58,273 nt of DNA from Polaromonas sp. YR568 (GTDB taxonomy: Bacteria > Pseudomonadota > Gammaproteobacteria > Burkholderiales > Burkholderiaceae_C). Positions 8,554-17,505 of this stretch are shown in pieces (the first letter of the stretch is position 1; each line of letters starts with the position of its first letter). The stretch is from contig CAMCUN010000017.1 in NCBI GenBank assembly GCA_945878995.1, positions 1-58,273 of the forward strand, read 5' to 3'. The notes beneath the pieces are model-generated. The model saw only the letters and a program-made list of their open reading frames with translations, ran no database searches and was not told where the DNA came from. The position numbers and the translations under genes were made by a program.

Positions 8554-9833
8554 CGAGCCAACATCCATTTCAAAGGGGTGAGAACCAGTTGTGGGAAAGC
8601 GATCAGAAAACCCATGACCACCACTTGCGAGAGCAAAAAGGGCATCACACCCTTGATGACCTCGTGCATGGGAATGCGGCCCACGCCGCACACCACATTG
8701 AGCACCGTGCCCACGGGCGGCGTTAAAAGACCAATGGCATTGTTGATGATAAAAAGCACGCCAAAGTACACCGGGTCAATGCCAGCTTCTCGCACCAGCG
8801 GCATGAGCACAGGTGTGAGGATCAACACCGTGGGCGCAAAGTCCAGGGCTGTTCCCACCACCAACACCAGCAGCATGAGCATGACCATCAGCAGCTTGGG
8901 GTTGTCTATAAAGGGCCTGAGCAGCTCCACCACCTGCGCCGGGATGTTGGCCACCGTGATCAGCCAGGCCGAGACCAGGGCGGCGGCCACCAAGAACATG
9001 ACTACCGACGAGGTTTTGGCCGCGGCCAGCACCAGCCCGTAGAGTTGCTTGACCTTGATCTCGCGGTAAATGAACATCCCCACCAAGAGCGAGTACACGA
9101 CTGCCACCACCGCCGCCTCGGTGGGCGTGAACACGCCCATCTTCATGCCGCCAATGATCAACACGGCCAAGAGGTAAGACCAAAACGCGTCTGCCGTGAC
9201 CTTCAGGCGTGCCTTCAAGGGCACGCGCGGACTGGTCTTGACCTGGTCTTTGCGGGCCACGATCCACCAGGTGACCATGAGGGCCAGGCCCATCAAGATA
9301 CCCGGAAAAATACCGGCCATGAAAAGCTTGGAGATGGAGACGCCGCCAATCACGCCGAACAAAATAAAACCAATGGAGGGCGGGATCACGGGCGCGATGA
9401 TGCCGCCGGCCGCAATCAAACCGGCCGAGCGGTCCATGCGGTAGCCGGCGTCGCGCATCATGGGCATCAACACGGCAGCCAAGGCGGCGGTGTCGGCCAC
9501 GGCCGAGCCCGACAAGCTGGCCATGATGATGGCGGCAAACACCGCCACATAGCCCAGGCCACCGCGAAAGTGCCCCACCCACACCAGCGCCGAGTTGACG
9601 ATGCGCCGGCTCATGCCGCCAGCGTTCATGAGCTCGCCGGCCAGCATGAAAAAGGGCACGGCCATGAGCGGAAAGTTGTCGGCCCCGTTGATGAGGTTTT
9701 GCGAGACGATTTGCGTGTCAAAGTTGTCCAGGTGCAGCATCAAGGCCACGCCCGAGACAATGAGCGAGAAAGCCAGCGGCATGCCCAGCGCCATGGCGCC
9801 CAGCAGCGAGACCACAAAAATAAAGATGGTCAT
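8550..9833 (-). CDS. dctM: TRAP transporter large permease (DctM)
   Basis: A 427-residue inner-membrane protein with about a dozen hydrophobic segments, the transport subunit of a TRAP system that uses the sodium gradient. Family features include MALGMPLAFSL at the N-terminus, GGIIAPVIPPSI in the middle, and LTPPVGTVLNVVCGV toward the C-terminus. Both ends overlap neighbours by four bases (DctQ upstream, idnO downstream). The operon context suggests a sugar acid such as gluconate, idonate or ketogluconate as substrate. Confidence 0.93.
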   Translation of the reverse strand: MTIFIFVVSLLGAMALGMPLAFSLIVSGVALMLHLDNFDTQIVSQNLINGADNFPLMAVPFFMLAGELMNAGGMSRRIVNSALVWVGHFRGGLGYVAVFAAIIMASLSGSAVADTAALAAVLMPMMRDAGYRMDRSAGLIAAGGIIAPVIPPSIGFILFGVIGGVSISKLFMAGIFPGILMGLALMVTWWIVARKDQVKTSPRVPLKARLKVTADAFWSYLLAVLIIGGMKMGVFTPTEAAVVAVVYSLLVGMFIYREIKVKQLYGLVLAAAKTSSVVMFLVAAALVSAWLITVANIPAQVVELLRPFIDNPKLLMVMLMLLVLVVGTALDFAPTVLILTPVLMPLVREAGIDPVYFGVLFIINNAIGLLTPPVGTVLNVVCGVGRIPMHEVIKGVMPFLLSQVVVMGFLIAFPQLVLTPLKWMLAR

Positions 9834-10369
9834 TTGGGCCCCCCGGCGGTGTGGGCGGCGACGTTTTCTTCAGAGTCGGTGATTTGAATCAAGTCGCTTT
9901 CATTGAACTCGCCCCTGGCCAGCCGCACCAGCTTGCCCAGAATCATCAAACCCATGGCCACGCTGGCGATGTAGCCCACGCCGTAGACCCAGCTCATTGG
10001 CAGCTCTGTGACGGCAGAGCGCGTGCTGGCGTTGATGCCATGCTGCTTGAGGGTGCCGTAAAACATGAGCGTGCAGCACATCAGCATGAGCACATTTGAA
10101 ATGGCAAAAGCGATTTTCTTGCCGCGCAAACTGAGCTTGCGCACCACCGAGTCCAGGCCTAAATGGGCGTTGTCACGCATGGTGACCACCGCGCCCAAAA
10201 AGGTGATCCAGATGAAGAAAAACCGCGACAGCTCTTCCGAATAAATGATGGAGTCGTTAAAGCCATAGCGCAGCACCACGTTGCCAAACACCATGATCAC
10301 CATGGCCGTGAGCAAGAGCACCAAGGTCAGCTCGGCCAGGCGAAAAAAAAGGTTGTTGAGTTGTTTCAT
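9830..10369 (-). CDS. dctQ: TRAP transporter small permease (DctQ)
   Basis: A 179-residue inner-membrane protein with four predicted membrane segments (first at residues 12-35). The DctQ hallmark FFFIWITFLGAV is near residue 50. It pairs with DctM in the TRAP membrane complex. Its stop overlaps the dctM start by four bases and it follows dctP by 63 bases. The C-terminal tail is acidic and cytoplasmic. Confidence 0.9.
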   Translation of the reverse strand: MKQLNNLFFRLAELTLVLLLTAMVIMVFGNVVLRYGFNDSIIYSEELSRFFFIWITFLGAVVTMRDNAHLGLDSVVRKLSLRGKKIAFAISNVLMLMCCTLMFYGTLKQHGINASTRSAVTELPMSWVYGVGYIASVAMGLMILGKLVRLARGEFNESDLIQITDSEENVAAHTAGGPK

Positions 10370-10432
10370 GGTGGCTGGACACGCCCCCGCCTGACCCCAT
10401 CCAAGGCAAGCGGGGGCTGGCGCGCAAAAGCT

Positions 10433-11407
10433 TTACTTGGTGTCTTCAATCGCCTTGAGCAGGGCCGGGCCGTTTTTCTCGGCAAAGGTCTTGGCAATTT
10501 CAGCCGAAACGATTTTCTGGAACGGGGCCATGTCCACGTTCTCAATCACCTGCATGCCCGACTTTTTAAGCTCGGCCACCACCTTGCCCGCGTTTTGGGC
10601 ATTGAGGTTGCGCTGGAAGGTGGCGGCCTCACGCGCGGCATCGACCATGATTTTTTGGAAATTCGCGGGCAGACCGTCGAACTTGGCCTTGTTCATGGCC
10701 AAGATGATGGGCGAGTACACATGGTTGCTCACCGTCAGGTGTTTTTGCACCTCGTAGAACTTGGACGAATAAGTCACGTTGATGGGGTGCTCTTGCGCAT
10801 CAAAAGTGCCCGTCTCCAAGGCGGTATACAGCTCGGAAATAGGCATGGGCGAAGGGTTCATGCCCAGCAGCCTGAAAGCCTGAATGTGGTACGGGTTGGG
10901 CGTGGAGCGGATCTTCAAACCCTTGAGGTCTTCGGGCTTGTTGACCGGGCGTTTGTTGTTGGTGAAGGCGCGCCAGCCGTTTTCCCAGTAGGCCAGCCCT
11001 TTGAGGCCGTGGGGCGCCAATTCATTGAGCACGCCACTGCCCACGGCGCCGTCGAGCACGGTGTAGGCGTGCTTGGCACTGCGGAACACAAAGGGCAGTT
11101 CCATGGCGGCCGTGTTGGCCACGATGCCGTTGTAGTTGGAGGCGCCGCTGGAGACGATGTCTATGGTGCCGCCGCGTGTGCCGTTGATCATGGCCGCGTC
11201 GTTGCCCAGCTGGTTGGCCGGGAAGATGGTGATTTCTACATCACCATTGGTGCGCTGCTTGACCAGCTCGGCCATTTTGGTGGCGGCTGCATGCTGGCCG
11301 TCGGTGGTGTTCACCGCATGGCCCAGCTTGAAGTTGTACTTGGCGGCCAAGGCGGTAGAGCCCGTGACAGCCATCAGGCAGGCCAGCAATAGTTTGGAAA
11401 TTTTCAT
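10433..11407 (-). CDS. dctP: TRAP transporter periplasmic binding protein (DctP)
   Basis: A 324-residue periplasmic solute-binding protein. A cleavable signal peptide ends near STALAA. The mature protein opens with KYNFKLGHAVNTTDGQH and contains LKGLKIRSTPNPYH, which includes the Arg that normally binds the ligand carboxylate in DctP proteins. The start at 11407 has a good GAGGAG ribosome binding site and opens on the signal peptide. It delivers a sugar acid to DctQM; the ligand is inferred only from operon partners. Confidence 0.92.
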   Translation of the reverse strand: MKISKLLLACLMAVTGSTALAAKYNFKLGHAVNTTDGQHAAATKMAELVKQRTNGDVEITIFPANQLGNDAAMINGTRGGTIDIVSSGASNYNGIVANTAAMELPFVFRSAKHAYTVLDGAVGSGVLNELAPHGLKGLAYWENGWRAFTNNKRPVNKPEDLKGLKIRSTPNPYHIQAFRLLGMNPSPMPISELYTALETGTFDAQEHPINVTYSSKFYEVQKHLTVSNHVYSPIILAMNKAKFDGLPANFQKIMVDAAREAATFQRNLNAQNAGKVVAELKKSGMQVIENVDMAPFQKIVSAEIAKTFAEKNGPALLKAIEDTK

Positions 11408-11450
11408 AGCGTTGTCTCCTCGTGGGATGGTGGGTTGGGAACTTGAAAAA

Positions 11451-11789
11451 TCAGTCGGTGGGCAGGCCGTACTCGTCGGCCTTGAAAATGGTGTGGAAGA
11501 CGGTGCCGTCAAACATGGCGATCAAGGCCTTGGAGACCTCTTTGCTCCGCATGCGCACCTCGGAGGCCAGCGCCACGTCAATCGATTCCCGCGTGGGAAA
11601 CCGCACCGACAGCACCAAGGCCAGGTGCGGATCGCTCACGTCGCTCTCGGTTTGGCGCAGCACGCGCACCTCTTGCGCGCCCGGAAAGCGCGTCCACAGG
11701 GGCACCAACTCCCGGCGGATGTACTGTGTGAACGCTTCCTCCATGCCGGGTTTGACGGTGCCGCGAAAAAATGCACAACGAATGAACAT
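11451..11789 (-). CDS. small alpha/beta-barrel-like protein of unknown function
   Basis: A 112-residue protein with no signal peptide, opening MFIRCAFFRGTVKPGMEEAF. The pattern of strand, helix and strand, with size near 110, resembles dimeric ferredoxin-like alpha/beta-barrel proteins such as EthD or monooxygenase-like small enzymes, but I see no diagnostic motif. The start at 11789 has AAGGA upstream; the longer frame overlaps gluconokinase. It sits between gluconokinase and dctP in the same operon with gaps of 34 and 43 bases, so a role in sugar-acid handling, for example as a mutarotase or isomerase accessory, is possible but unproven. Confidence 0.7.
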   Translation of the reverse strand: MFIRCAFFRGTVKPGMEEAFTQYIRRELVPLWTRFPGAQEVRVLRQTESDVSDPHLALVLSVRFPTRESIDVALASEVRMRSKEVSKALIAMFDGTVFHTIFKADEYGLPTD

Positions 11790-11823
11790 GAAATCCTTAG
11801 GGTGGGTTGAAAGTGGGGGCGCT

Positions 11824-12417
11824 TCAGGCCAGAGCACGCTCAGGCCACAGCTCGGCCCTGGCCAAGCGCACCAGTTCAGCCACAGGCAGCGACAGGTTGA
11901 GGGTGAGCACATCGACCTCCTCGGGCTGCGGCCTTTCCAGTGTTTGCAACTGGCTGGCCAACAGCTGGGGCTGCATGTAGTGGCCCAGGCGCGCAGACAG
12001 GCGCTGGCGAATGAGTTCGGCGTCGCCGTCTAAAAACACAAAGCGCACGCCAGGCGCCAGTCGGCGCAGGCGGTCGCGGTAGATTTGCTTGAGGGCCGAG
12101 CAAGCCACCACCCGGCCGCTGTGACTGGGGCTGGCGTGACTGGGCAGGCCCTGCGTCAAGTCCTGTGCCAAACAATGGCCAATGCGATCCAGCCAAGGCC
12201 AGCGGTCGGCATCGTTGAGGGCTTGACCGGCGCGCATTTTGGCCACGCTGTGGGGCAGGTGCAGGTCGTCGCCATCAATCATCTCCAGGCCCAACTGTGC
12301 GGCCAAGGCCTGCGCCACAGTGGACTTGCCGCAGCCGGACACGCCCATCACCACGGTGGACGACGGGCGGGCTGCAGCCTTGGGGGGGTGCTGAACAGGA
12401 GCGGCGTGAAGCGGCAT
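11824..12417 (-). CDS. gntK: gluconokinase
   Basis: A 197-residue cytoplasmic kinase converting D-gluconate to 6-phosphogluconate with ATP. The Walker A motif is GVSGCGKST, followed by the family motif IDGDDLHLPHS. Further signatures are VVACSALKQIYRDRLR and FVFLDGD. I take the ATG at 12417; a GTG at 12471 would add 18 residues and overlap the preceding gene. It channels products of the idn-type dehydrogenases into the Entner-Doudoroff or pentose-phosphate routes. Confidence 0.92.
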   Translation of the reverse strand: MPLHAAPVQHPPKAAARPSSTVVMGVSGCGKSTVAQALAAQLGLEMIDGDDLHLPHSVAKMRAGQALNDADRWPWLDRIGHCLAQDLTQGLPSHASPSHSGRVVACSALKQIYRDRLRRLAPGVRFVFLDGDAELIRQRLSARLGHYMQPQLLASQLQTLERPQPEEVDVLTLNLSLPVAELVRLARAELWPERALA

Positions 12418-12452
12418 GAGGGACGGGCTGGCAGCTGCTTGCGGTTTGAAAC

Positions 12453-13406
12453 TCAGGCCATGCCCGCACACTCAGGCACGGGCGTGAGCAAAGGCTGGCC
12501 CGCGGTGCCCGCACGCATGTTGGCCAGGGCCAGGTCGGCCATGGCTTGGCGGGTTTGGTGGGTGGCGCTGGCCATGTGGGGCGTGAGCACCACTTGCTTC
12601 ATGGCCCACAGCGCGGCCGGCACATGGGGCTCGTCGGCGTACACGTCCAGCGCCGCGCCGGCAATGGTGCCGTCGGCCAGGGCTTGCACCAGGGCCGCTT
12701 CATCGACCACGCTGCCGCGCGCCACGTTCACCAGGTAACCCTGGGGCCCCAGCGCCTGCAAGACCTCGGCGTTGATCAGGTGGCGCGTGCCTGCGCCGCC
12801 TGGGGTGATGACCACCAAAAAGTCCACCTGGGCGGCCAGCGCCGCGGCGCTTGGGTAAAAGGCAAAGCCGGCGTCTTTTTTCTCGCTGCGAGCGGTGTAG
12901 GCCACGCTCATCCCAAAAGCCAGCGCCCGGCGGGCAATGGCCTGGCCAATGCGGCCCAAGCCCACAATGCCCATGCGCGCGCCTGAGACCTTGCGCCCCA
13001 GCGGCAGCGCCCCTTGGGGCCAGAGGCCCTGGCGCACATGCTGGTCGGCCAGCGGGATTTGACGCGCCACCGACAGCACCAGGCCCAGGGCGAGGTCGGC
13101 CACGTCGTCGGTCAGCACCCCGGGCGTATGGGTCACGGGAACGCCCCGCGCCAAAGCGGTGGCCACGTCCACGCCGTCGTAACCCACCCCGAATATGGAC
13201 ACCACCTTGAGCGCGGGCATCTGCGCCAGCAAGGCGCCAGGAATCACAGACTCGCCGCCGCCGGCCAAGCCCACGATGTGCGGGGCCAGCGCCTGCCACT
13301 GCGGCTCGGATTCGGGGTCACAGGTGTGCACCTCAAAGTGCGCGTTCAGGGCCTGCAGGTACAGGGGATGCACCTTGGGCATGGCCAGGATGGAAGGCTT
13401 GGACAA
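12453..13406 (-). CDS. D-isomer-specific 2-hydroxyacid dehydrogenase (2-ketogluconate/glyoxylate reductase type)
   Basis: A 317-residue NAD(P)-dependent dehydrogenase. The cofactor motif is GIVGLGRIGQAIA. The catalytic Arg is in NVARGSVVDE, the Glu lies in the DVYADEPHVP region, and the His is in LTPHMAS. The sequence is of the GhrB/TkrA/GyaR kind, and in this operon reduction of 2-ketogluconate to gluconate is the likely reaction. It is the first gene of the operon. The start given is a TTG at 13406 with AAGGA about eight bases upstream; an ATG at 13382 is the alternative. Confidence 0.88.
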   Translation of the reverse strand: MSKPSILAMPKVHPLYLQALNAHFEVHTCDPESEPQWQALAPHIVGLAGGGESVIPGALLAQMPALKVVSIFGVGYDGVDVATALARGVPVTHTPGVLTDDVADLALGLVLSVARQIPLADQHVRQGLWPQGALPLGRKVSGARMGIVGLGRIGQAIARRALAFGMSVAYTARSEKKDAGFAFYPSAAALAAQVDFLVVITPGGAGTRHLINAEVLQALGPQGYLVNVARGSVVDEAALVQALADGTIAGAALDVYADEPHVPAALWAMKQVVLTPHMASATHQTRQAMADLALANMRAGTAGQPLLTPVPECAGMA

Positions 13407-13451
13407 AGTCAGAATCCTTGAAAGTCAGAACAGGGCAATGGCAACACACAA

Positions 13452-13480
13452 AAATAAAGCATTCGGACAGCGCTGTCCAA
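13452..13480 (-). promoter_or_regulatory. candidate promoter of the sugar-acid operon
   Basis: On the minus strand TTGGAC (13480-13475) and TTATTT (13457-13452) are separated by 17 bases, an acceptable sigma-70 arrangement about 45 bases before the first gene. The palindromic operator at 13465-13478 overlaps the -35 box and spacer, so a bound LacI-type repressor would block it. No transcription start is known. Confidence 0.45.
13465..13478. promoter_or_regulatory. LacI-family operator, perfect 14 bp palindrome
   Basis: GGACAGCGCTGTCC is a perfect palindrome with the central CG expected for LacI/GalR-family operators. It lies between the sugar-acid operon and its divergent LacI-type regulator gene. 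A near copy lies at 13599-13612, with 134 bp between the two centres. Confidence 0.72.
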
Positions 13481-13493
13481 ATAAGCTAAAAAA

Positions 13494-13517
13494 CAGGCAC
13501 CGCTTGCACCGTGCCTG
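13494..13517. other. short inverted repeat in the operon-regulator gap
   Basis: CAGGCAC and GTGCCTG are separated by ten bases and could form a small hairpin or a binding site. It lies just upstream of the proposed leftward promoter. It has no U-rich tail, so it is not a convincing terminator. Confidence 0.3.
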
Positions 13518-13598
13518 AAATTCAAAGGGATTTAAAGCGCCAAGCAGGTCTAAATCGCTAAACTAAAGTCTATTTGCTTGACGCCATTTCCCTTTGAG

Positions 13599-13612
13599 GG
13601 ACAGCGCTAGCC
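13599..13612. promoter_or_regulatory. second LacI-family operator half-matching the first
   Basis: GGACAGCGCTAGCC has the first ten bases of the 13465 operator and a degenerate right half. It sits 47 bases upstream of the regulator start, well placed for autoregulation or for DNA looping with the first operator. Confidence 0.6.
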
Positions 13613-13658
13613 TAATAGTGAGCTCGGCCTTTTCACCACCGTAGTTACCCTCAACGCC

Positions 13659-14693
13659 ATGCCCACCCCGACCAAACGCCAGCGTGCCACCGGCCGCGTC
13701 ACCCTCAACGACGTGGCGCACGCGGCGGGAGTCAGCCCCATCACCGTCTCGCGCGCGCTGCGCGGCGAGCGGGCGGTGGCGCCCGACCTGGTCGAGCGCG
13801 TGCGCGCCGCCAGCGACCGTCTGGGCTATGTGCCCGACCCGGCGGCCCGGGCCTTGGCCTCTCAGCGCAGCAACCATGTGGCCATCTTGATTCCCAAGCT
13901 GTCCAACACCTTGTTTGTGGACCTGCTGGACGCGGCGCAGCAGACCCTGCGTGCAGGCGGCTATCAGGCCCTCATTGGCGTGACGCATTACGACGAGGCC
14001 CAGGAAGAGCAGCTGCTGCGCGAGCAACTGATGCATCGCCCGGCGGGCCTGTTGATCACCGGTTGGAACCACAGCCCCACCGCCCGCACCCTGATGGCGC
14101 GCAGCCAGGCCCCCTGCGTCCACCTGATGGACCTGCCTCGTCACGGCGAAGCGGGCCCCGCGCACTGCGTCGGTTTCAGCCAGGCCGAAGCCGGCGCCGC
14201 TCTCACCCGGCACCTGCTCGGCCAGGGCCGTCAGCGCATCGCCTTTGCTGGCGCGCAACTGGATCCGCGCGTGATGCAGCGCCTGTACGGCTGGCGCAGC
14301 GCATTGCAAGAGGCGGGCCTGTACGAGCCCACACTCGAATGGCTCAACCCAGCCTCCTCATCCCTGGCTTTGGGCGCGGTCATGTTCGAGCAGATCATGG
14401 GCCAGCGGCCAGCCGTAGATGCCATTTTTTTTTGCAACGACGACCTGGCCCAAGGCGCCCTGCTGGCCGCGCTGCGGCTGGGCATACGGGTGCCCGAGCG
14501 GGTGGCGATTGCCGGCTTCAACGACCTGCCTGGCAGCGACCAGATGCTTCCCAGCCTGACCACCGTGCGCACGCCCCGGGCTCAGATAGGTGAGGTGGGC
14601 GCCAACATGCTGCTGGCACTGATGCGGGGCCAGCAACCCGCGCAGGCCTGCGTGGATTTGGGCTTTGAGATTGTGGGCAGGCACAGCAGCTGA
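13659..14693 (+). CDS. LacI-family transcriptional regulator of the sugar-acid operon
   Basis: A 344-residue repressor-type protein. The N-terminal helix-turn-helix and hinge are clear: VTLNDVAHAAGVSPITVSRA (residues 15-34), then PDPAARALASQRS. The periplasmic-binding-protein-like domain follows, with VAILIPKLSNTLF and FNDLPGSDQMLPSLTTVRTP near the C-terminus. It resembles GntR/IdnR gluconate repressors. It is divergent from the nine-gene operon and shares with it a 252-base region holding two matching operators, so it most likely represses that operon and responds to gluconate or a ketogluconate. Confidence 0.92.
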   Translation: MPTPTKRQRATGRVTLNDVAHAAGVSPITVSRALRGERAVAPDLVERVRAASDRLGYVPDPAARALASQRSNHVAILIPKLSNTLFVDLLDAAQQTLRAGGYQALIGVTHYDEAQEEQLLREQLMHRPAGLLITGWNHSPTARTLMARSQAPCVHLMDLPRHGEAGPAHCVGFSQAEAGAALTRHLLGQGRQRIAFAGAQLDPRVMQRLYGWRSALQEAGLYEPTLEWLNPASSSLALGAVMFEQIMGQRPAVDAIFFCNDDLAQGALLAALRLGIRVPERVAIAGFNDLPGSDQMLPSLTTVRTPRAQIGEVGANMLLALMRGQQPAQACVDLGFEIVGRHSS

Positions 14694-14714
14694 GCGTTCA
14701 GCAGCCAGCCCCTT

Positions 14715-14905
14715 GCAGGCGCTGGTCTGAAGGCGATTTTTTTGCGTGCGGGAATGACCGATGACCGGCACGATTCGCCAGCAGGCTGGCTCCTACAAAA
14801 ACGAATCCTCCCCTTGGTGGGGCTGGCCTGAAGGCGATTTTTGGCGTGCGGGAATGACGGATGACTGGCACGATTCGCCAGCAGGCTGGCTCCTACAAAA
14901 GTTCG
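14715..14905. repeat. two tandem REP-containing units, about 102 bp period
   Basis: Two copies of a unit begin with GGCGATTTTT at 14731 and about 102 bases later. Each ends in the REP-like core GATTCGCCAGCAGGCTGGCT followed by CCTACAAAA. The core matches those at 2.8-3.1 kb and 27.64 kb. The copies lie between the convergent LacI-type and Lrp-type regulator genes. No gene is seen here. Confidence 0.82.
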
Positions 14906-14952
14906 GCCTTGCGACTGTAAACACGCAGGCACTGGCAAGAGTGCGCAGCCCC

Positions 14953-15447
14953 TTAAAGCGGCAACTGCGGCCTGAACTTGGCGCGGCGAATGCTGAAAAA
15001 CGCTTTCACGTTGCGCACATTGGCTTGGCTGGTAAAGAGGCGCTGCGCGAGCGCTGCGTAGGCGGGCATGTCGCGCACCTGAACGATGAGCACAAAGTCT
15101 GGGCCGGGCGAGACGCGGTAGCACTGCTGCACCTCGTCGTCTTGCACCACACGGGCTTCAAAGGCGCGGGCGTGCTCGTCGCCTTGCTGGTCCAAGCTCA
15201 CCTCCACCACCGCCGCCAGGCCATGGCCCCAGATGGCGGCCAGCTTGTCGGCGTTGAGCACGGCCATGTGGTGCTCGATCAAGCCCGCCTCGCGCAGGCG
15301 CTTGACGCGCCTCAAGCAAGTGGCGGGCGAGACCTGCACGGCAGCGGCCAGGTCTTGGTTGCTGCGGGAGGCGTCGCGCTGGAGCTCGGCGAGCAGCTGC
15401 AGGTCAGCGGCGTCCAGCGAGAAAGAATTGGCTTTAATATCGGTCAT
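14953..15447 (-). CDS. Lrp/AsnC-family transcriptional regulator
   Basis: A 164-residue regulator. The N-terminal helix-turn-helix spans SLDAADLQLLAELQRDASRS to SPATCLRRVKRLREAGLIE. A RAM/AsnC ligand-binding domain follows, with CYRVSPGPDFVLIVQVRD. It is divergent from glmS across a 120-base AT-rich gap with repeated AAATTT motifs. Its effector is unknown; control of glmS or self-repression is an inference from position only. Confidence 0.9.
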   Translation of the reverse strand: MTDIKANSFSLDAADLQLLAELQRDASRSNQDLAAAVQVSPATCLRRVKRLREAGLIEHHMAVLNADKLAAIWGHGLAAVVEVSLDQQGDEHARAFEARVVQDDEVQQCYRVSPGPDFVLIVQVRDMPAYAALAQRLFTSQANVRNVKAFFSIRRAKFRPQLPL

Positions 15448-15453
15448 TAAATG

Positions 15454-15511
15454 AAATTTTCCTTCATTTTGAGAAATTTATGGCTATAAATTTCAATTAA
15501 TTAAAAAATTT
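15454..15511. promoter_or_regulatory. AT-rich control region with four AAATTT motifs
   Basis: The motif AAATTT occurs at 15454, 15474, 15488 and 15506 in the gap between the Lrp-type regulator and glmS. The gap is strikingly AT-rich compared with its surroundings. This is the kind of sequence Lrp-family proteins bind cooperatively and could also serve as an UP element. Exact boxes cannot be assigned. Confidence 0.4.
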
Positions 15512-15567
15512 GAAAACATCATTCACACAAGCCCACCTAAGATGGCCGCCAAATAGGAGTGCTTGTC

Positions 15568-17415
15568 ATGTGCGGTATCGTCGCTGGGGTTTCTGGTCGC
15601 AACATTGTTCCCATCTTGGTGCAGGGCCTGCAGCGCCTGGAATACCGGGGCTACGACTCCTGCGGCGTGGCCGTGCACAGCGGCGGCTTAAAGCGCGCGC
15701 GCAGCGTGGCCCGCGTGGCCGAGCTGCAAAGCCAGGTGGACGCCGAGCACATTGAAGGCGGCACCGGGATTGCCCACACCCGCTGGGCCACCCACGGCGC
15801 GCCTGCGGTGCACAACGCGCACCCCCACTTCAGCCACGGCACGGGCACTGAGATGCAAGAAAAACCAGGCCGCGTGGCGCTGGTGCACAACGGCATCATT
15901 GAAAACCACGACGAGCTGCGCGCCCAACTGCGCGCCAAAGGCTATGTGTTCAATAGCCAAACTGACACCGAGGTCATCGTCCACCTGGTCGACAGCCTCT
16001 ACGACGGCGACTTGTTTGAGGCTCTGAAGGCCGCCATTGCCCAACTGCACGGCGCCTACGCCATTGCCGCTTTTTGCAAAGACGAGCCCCAGCGCGTGGT
16101 GGGTGCGCGTGCCGGCTCACCGCTGATTTTGGGCGTGGGCCAGGGCGGCGAGCACTTTTTGGCCAGCGACGCCATGGCCCTGGCCGGCGTGACCGACCAA
16201 ATTGTGTACCTGGAAGAAGGCGACTTGGTCGACATTCAGCTGGGCAAGTACTGGGTGTTTGACAAAACGGCCCGCCCCGTACAGCGCGAGGTCCGCACCG
16301 TACAAGCGCACAGCGGCGCGGCCGAACTCGGCCCCTACCGCCACTACATGCAAAAAGAAATTTTTGAGCAGCCGCGCGCCATTGCAGACACGCTCGAAGG
16401 CGTTAACGGCATTTCCCCCGAGCTGTTTGGCGACGGTGCTTACAGCGTCTTCAAAGAGGCGGACTCGGTCTTGATCTTGGCCTGCGGCACCAGCTACTAC
16501 AGCGGCTGCACCGCCAAGTACTGGCTGGAAGAAATCGCGCAGATTCCGACCCAGGTGGAAGTGGCCAGCGAATACCGCTACCGCACCAGCGTGCCCAACC
16601 CCCGCACCTTGGTGGTCACCATCACGCAAAGCGGCGAAACCGCCGACACCCTGGCCGCCCTGCGCCACGCCCAAAGCCTGGGCATGACGCAAACCCTGAC
16701 CATTTGCAACGTGGCCACCTCGGCCATGGTACGCGAATGCAAGCTGGCCTACATCACGCGCGCCGGGGTGGAGATTGGCGTGGCCTCCACCAAAGCCTTC
16801 ACCACGCAACTGGCGGGCCTGTTCTTGCTCACACTGGCACTGGCGCAAACACGCGGGCGCCTGACCGACGCGCAAGAGGCCGAGCAGCTCAAAGCCCTGC
16901 GCCACATGCCCGCCGCCCTGCAGGCCGTGCTGGCGCTGGAGCCGCAACTGATCGCCTGGGCCGAAGACTTTGCCAAGATGGAAAACGCCCTCTTCCTGGG
17001 CCGCGGCCTGCACTACCCCATTGCCATGGAAGGCGCGCTCAAGCTCAAAGAAATCAGCTACATCCACGCCGAGGCCTACCCGGCCGGCGAGCTCAAACAC
17101 GGCCCCCTGGCCCTGGTCACCAGCGCCATGCCCGTGGTCACGGTGGCGCCCAACGACAGCCTGCTGGAAAAGCTCAAAAGCAACATGCAAGAAGTGCGCG
17201 CCCGCGGCGGCGTGCTCTACGTGCTGGCCGACGCCGACACCCGCATTGAAAGCGGCGAAGGCCTGAACGTGATCCGCATGCCTGAGCACTACGGGTTTTT
17301 GAGCCCCTTGCTGCATGTGGTGCCGCTGCAGCTGCTGGCCTACCACACGGCGTGTGCGCGGGGCACGGATGTGGACAAGCCTAGGAATTTGGCGAAGTCG
17401 GTGACGGTGGAGTGA
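15568..17415 (+). CDS. glmS: glutamine-fructose-6-phosphate aminotransferase (isomerizing)
   Basis: A 615-residue cytoplasmic enzyme making glucosamine-6-phosphate from fructose-6-phosphate and glutamine, the first step to UDP-GlcNAc. The N-terminal glutaminase starts MCGIVAG, with Cys2 as nucleophile after Met removal, and contains [11 protein letters not shown]. Two SIS domains follow, with ACGTSYYSG and TQSGETADT, and the C-terminus ends in [12 protein letters not shown]. The start at 15568 was chosen over 15559 because Cys must follow Met; AGGAG lies about ten bases upstream. Confidence 0.97.
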   Translation: MCGIVAGVSGRNIVPILVQGLQRLEYRGYDSCGVAVHSGGLKRARSVARVAELQSQVDAEHIEGGTGIAHTRWATHGAPAVHNAHPHFSHGTGTEMQEKPGRVALVHNGIIENHDELRAQLRAKGYVFNSQTDTEVIVHLVDSLYDGDLFEALKAAIAQLHGAYAIAAFCKDEPQRVVGARAGSPLILGVGQGGEHFLASDAMALAGVTDQIVYLEEGDLVDIQLGKYWVFDKTARPVQREVRTVQAHSGAAELGPYRHYMQKEIFEQPRAIADTLEGVNGISPELFGDGAYSVFKEADSVLILACGTSYYSGCTAKYWLEEIAQIPTQVEVASEYRYRTSVPNPRTLVVTITQSGETADTLAALRHAQSLGMTQTLTICNVATSAMVRECKLAYITRAGVEIGVASTKAFTTQLAGLFLLTLALAQTRGRLTDAQEAEQLKALRHMPAALQAVLALEPQLIAWAEDFAKMENALFLGRGLHYPIAMEGALKLKEISYIHAEAYPAGELKHGPLALVTSAMPVVTVAPNDSLLEKLKSNMQEVRARGGVLYVLADADTRIESGEGLNVIRMPEHYGFLSPLLHVVPLQLLAYHTACARGTDVDKPRNLAKSVTVE

Positions 17416-17505
17416 GACTGCACATCACAAGGATGACTCAAGCGCTAAAAACCTAGGACCTTGGACTACGGTTCAAAGCTGACCCTGCTGTAGAAGAAGC
17501 GTATT

